30,968 nucleotides of DNA from assembly GCA_000447185.1 (NCBI GenBank), contig KE647285.1:1-30968 (forward strand), written 5' to 3'. The DNA is from Vairimorpha apis BRL 01. Lineage: Eukaryota; Microsporidia; Nosematidae. Below are positions 30,261 through 30,968 of the stretch, one piece after another (the first letter of the stretch is position 1; each line of letters starts with the position of its first letter). The notes under the pieces were generated by a model. It saw only the letters and a program-made list of their open reading frames with translations. It ran no database searches and was not told where the DNA came from. Made by a program: the position numbers and the translations under genes.

Positions 30261-30968
30261 TTAATAAATTTCGATTTTATCATATGGCATCATCTGGTAA
30301 GCTTTAATTTCACCATTACTTAATTTAACTAATAATTCATAAAATTCTTTAGCCTGTTCATATCTTGTATCTATAGAAACACAATATGAGTAATTACAGT
30401 GTGAACTGTTTATATGTTGAGGTATTACATTACTAGAAGTATTAACTGTAGACGTTTGCATTGTAGACGTATGAACTATATTACTGGATATATTTCTTAT
30501 ATATTCCATTGATTCTATATCATCAAAATATTCTTGGTTTGAGTTTTTTATCATGTTAAAAATAGGATACATCTTAATATGAATGTTTTGTAATTTAAAA
30601 TGTTTAATTTTACATATATTTCGCGTTGAATTAGAACATTCAATTTCTGTATCAATAAAACGTTTTCTTCTATTAATTTTTAAATTTTTAATATTTGGAA
30701 TAAAAGTTAGTTCATTTGTAAAGTTAGTATCATATATAAATGAAGGATCATTATCGAATATATTATCATTATTTGATGTATATAATTCGGAAAGATTATT
30801 AGAAAAAGAATTAGTAATAATTTTCTTATTATTTTGATTTGATTCGTTGTTATCATTCGAATTATTTATACCTATAATATATCCTGCATCTTCAATTTTT
30901 TTATTTTTAATTATAAGTGTATCTTTAAATTTTAAGACATTTAATAATGCATTTACTTCATTTTGATA
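30261..30968 (-). CDS. C-terminal part of a Rad21/Rec8-like kleisin (cohesin subunit), cut by the window edge
   Basis: The frame is open from the right edge (30968) to the stop at 30261-30263, 235 residues, with no start needed inside; an internal Met at 30572 is not the start. The last 35 residues, YEQAKEFYELLVKLSNGEIK followed by AYQMMPYDKIEIY, fit the Rad21/Rec8 C-terminal winged-helix pattern (A--FY-LLVL---G-I---Q--PY-DI), the part of the kleisin that binds the SMC1 head in cohesin. Upstream the protein is Asn/Ser-rich and low in order (INNSNDNNESNQNN), as in the linker of kleisins, with a basic patch NRRKRF. Cohesin holds sister chromatids together in the nucleus. The family call rests on one motif read by eye; the N-terminal SMC3-binding domain lies outside the window. 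Confidence 0.55.
   Translation of the reverse strand, partial: YQNEVNALLNVLKFKDTLIIKNKKIEDAGYIIGINNSNDNNESNQNNKKIITNSFSNNLSELYTSNNDNIFDNDPSFIYDTNFTNELTFIPNIKNLKINRRKRFIDTEIECSNSTRNICKIKHFKLQNIHIKMYPIFNMIKNSNQEYFDDIESMEYIRNISSNIVHTSTMQTSTVNTSSNVIPQHINSSHCNYSYCVSIDTRYEQAKEFYELLVKLSNGEIKAYQMMPYDKIEIY

Noticed and set aside
30583..30837. Plus-strand frame of 84 codons
   Set aside because: Antisense to the kleisin-like frame, which has better codon composition and a family motif.
1..30968. tRNA, rRNA and CRISPR features
   Set aside because: No T-loop-like GTTCRA context with a paired acceptor stem, no rRNA-like conserved blocks and no regularly spaced repeats were seen on reading both strands.

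Overview
The window reads as a very AT-rich, gene-sparse piece of a microsporidian nuclear genome. Three things suggest this. First, intronless genes encode shortened fungal-type proteins: an Atm1-like half ABC transporter, a Skt5/Chs4-type Sel1 protein, an NTE1-like phospholipase, an M1 aminopeptidase and a Rad21/Rec8-like C-terminus. Second, a CCC block sits directly before many start codons, a known microsporidian start signal. Third, there are many small proteins with signal peptides and no recognisable family. The standard genetic code fits. The low gene density and extreme A+T content resemble gene-sparse species such as Edhazardia; this is inference and no species is assigned.

Layout: 1-2986 has no supported gene. 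2987-3684 (+) is a helical unknown with an N-terminal hydrophobic segment. 4306-5654 (-) is a secreted unknown split over several frames. 5.7-8.4 kb is non-coding apart from a GC-richer patch near 7.4-7.7 kb. 8413-9386 (-) is a single-pass membrane protein. A GC-richer patch lies near 10.34-10.57 kb, followed by a 54-residue gene (10810-10974, -) that is divergent from the M1 aminopeptidase (11133-13655, +). Next come the Skt5-like gene (14252-15408, +), a possible mini-gene (16103-16222, -), a 130-residue unknown (16677-17069, -), a divergent pair of secreted-protein genes (18725-19042 -, 19362-20339 +), a decayed transposase-like stretch (20587 to about 21090), the ABC transporter (22153-23871, +), the NTE-like phospholipase (25350-27840, +), two small acidic secreted proteins (28509-28868 and 29768-29941, +), and a kleisin C-terminus running off the right edge (30261-30968, -).

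The most striking point is that five genes are interrupted at A-runs of the coding strand. Nearly every break is repaired by exactly one extra A (or T in one gene). This is either systematic homopolymer under-calling in the assembly or, more interestingly, slippage decoding. Joining the frames gives coherent proteins: the NTE-like gene gains an anchor and cyclic-nucleotide-binding-like region, and the Skt5-like gene gains a continuous set of Sel1 repeats. A second pattern is that the CCC signal precedes all the recognised intact-start enzyme and transporter genes but is missing from most of the small secreted-protein genes.

No tRNA, rRNA, CRISPR array or intact mobile element was seen.
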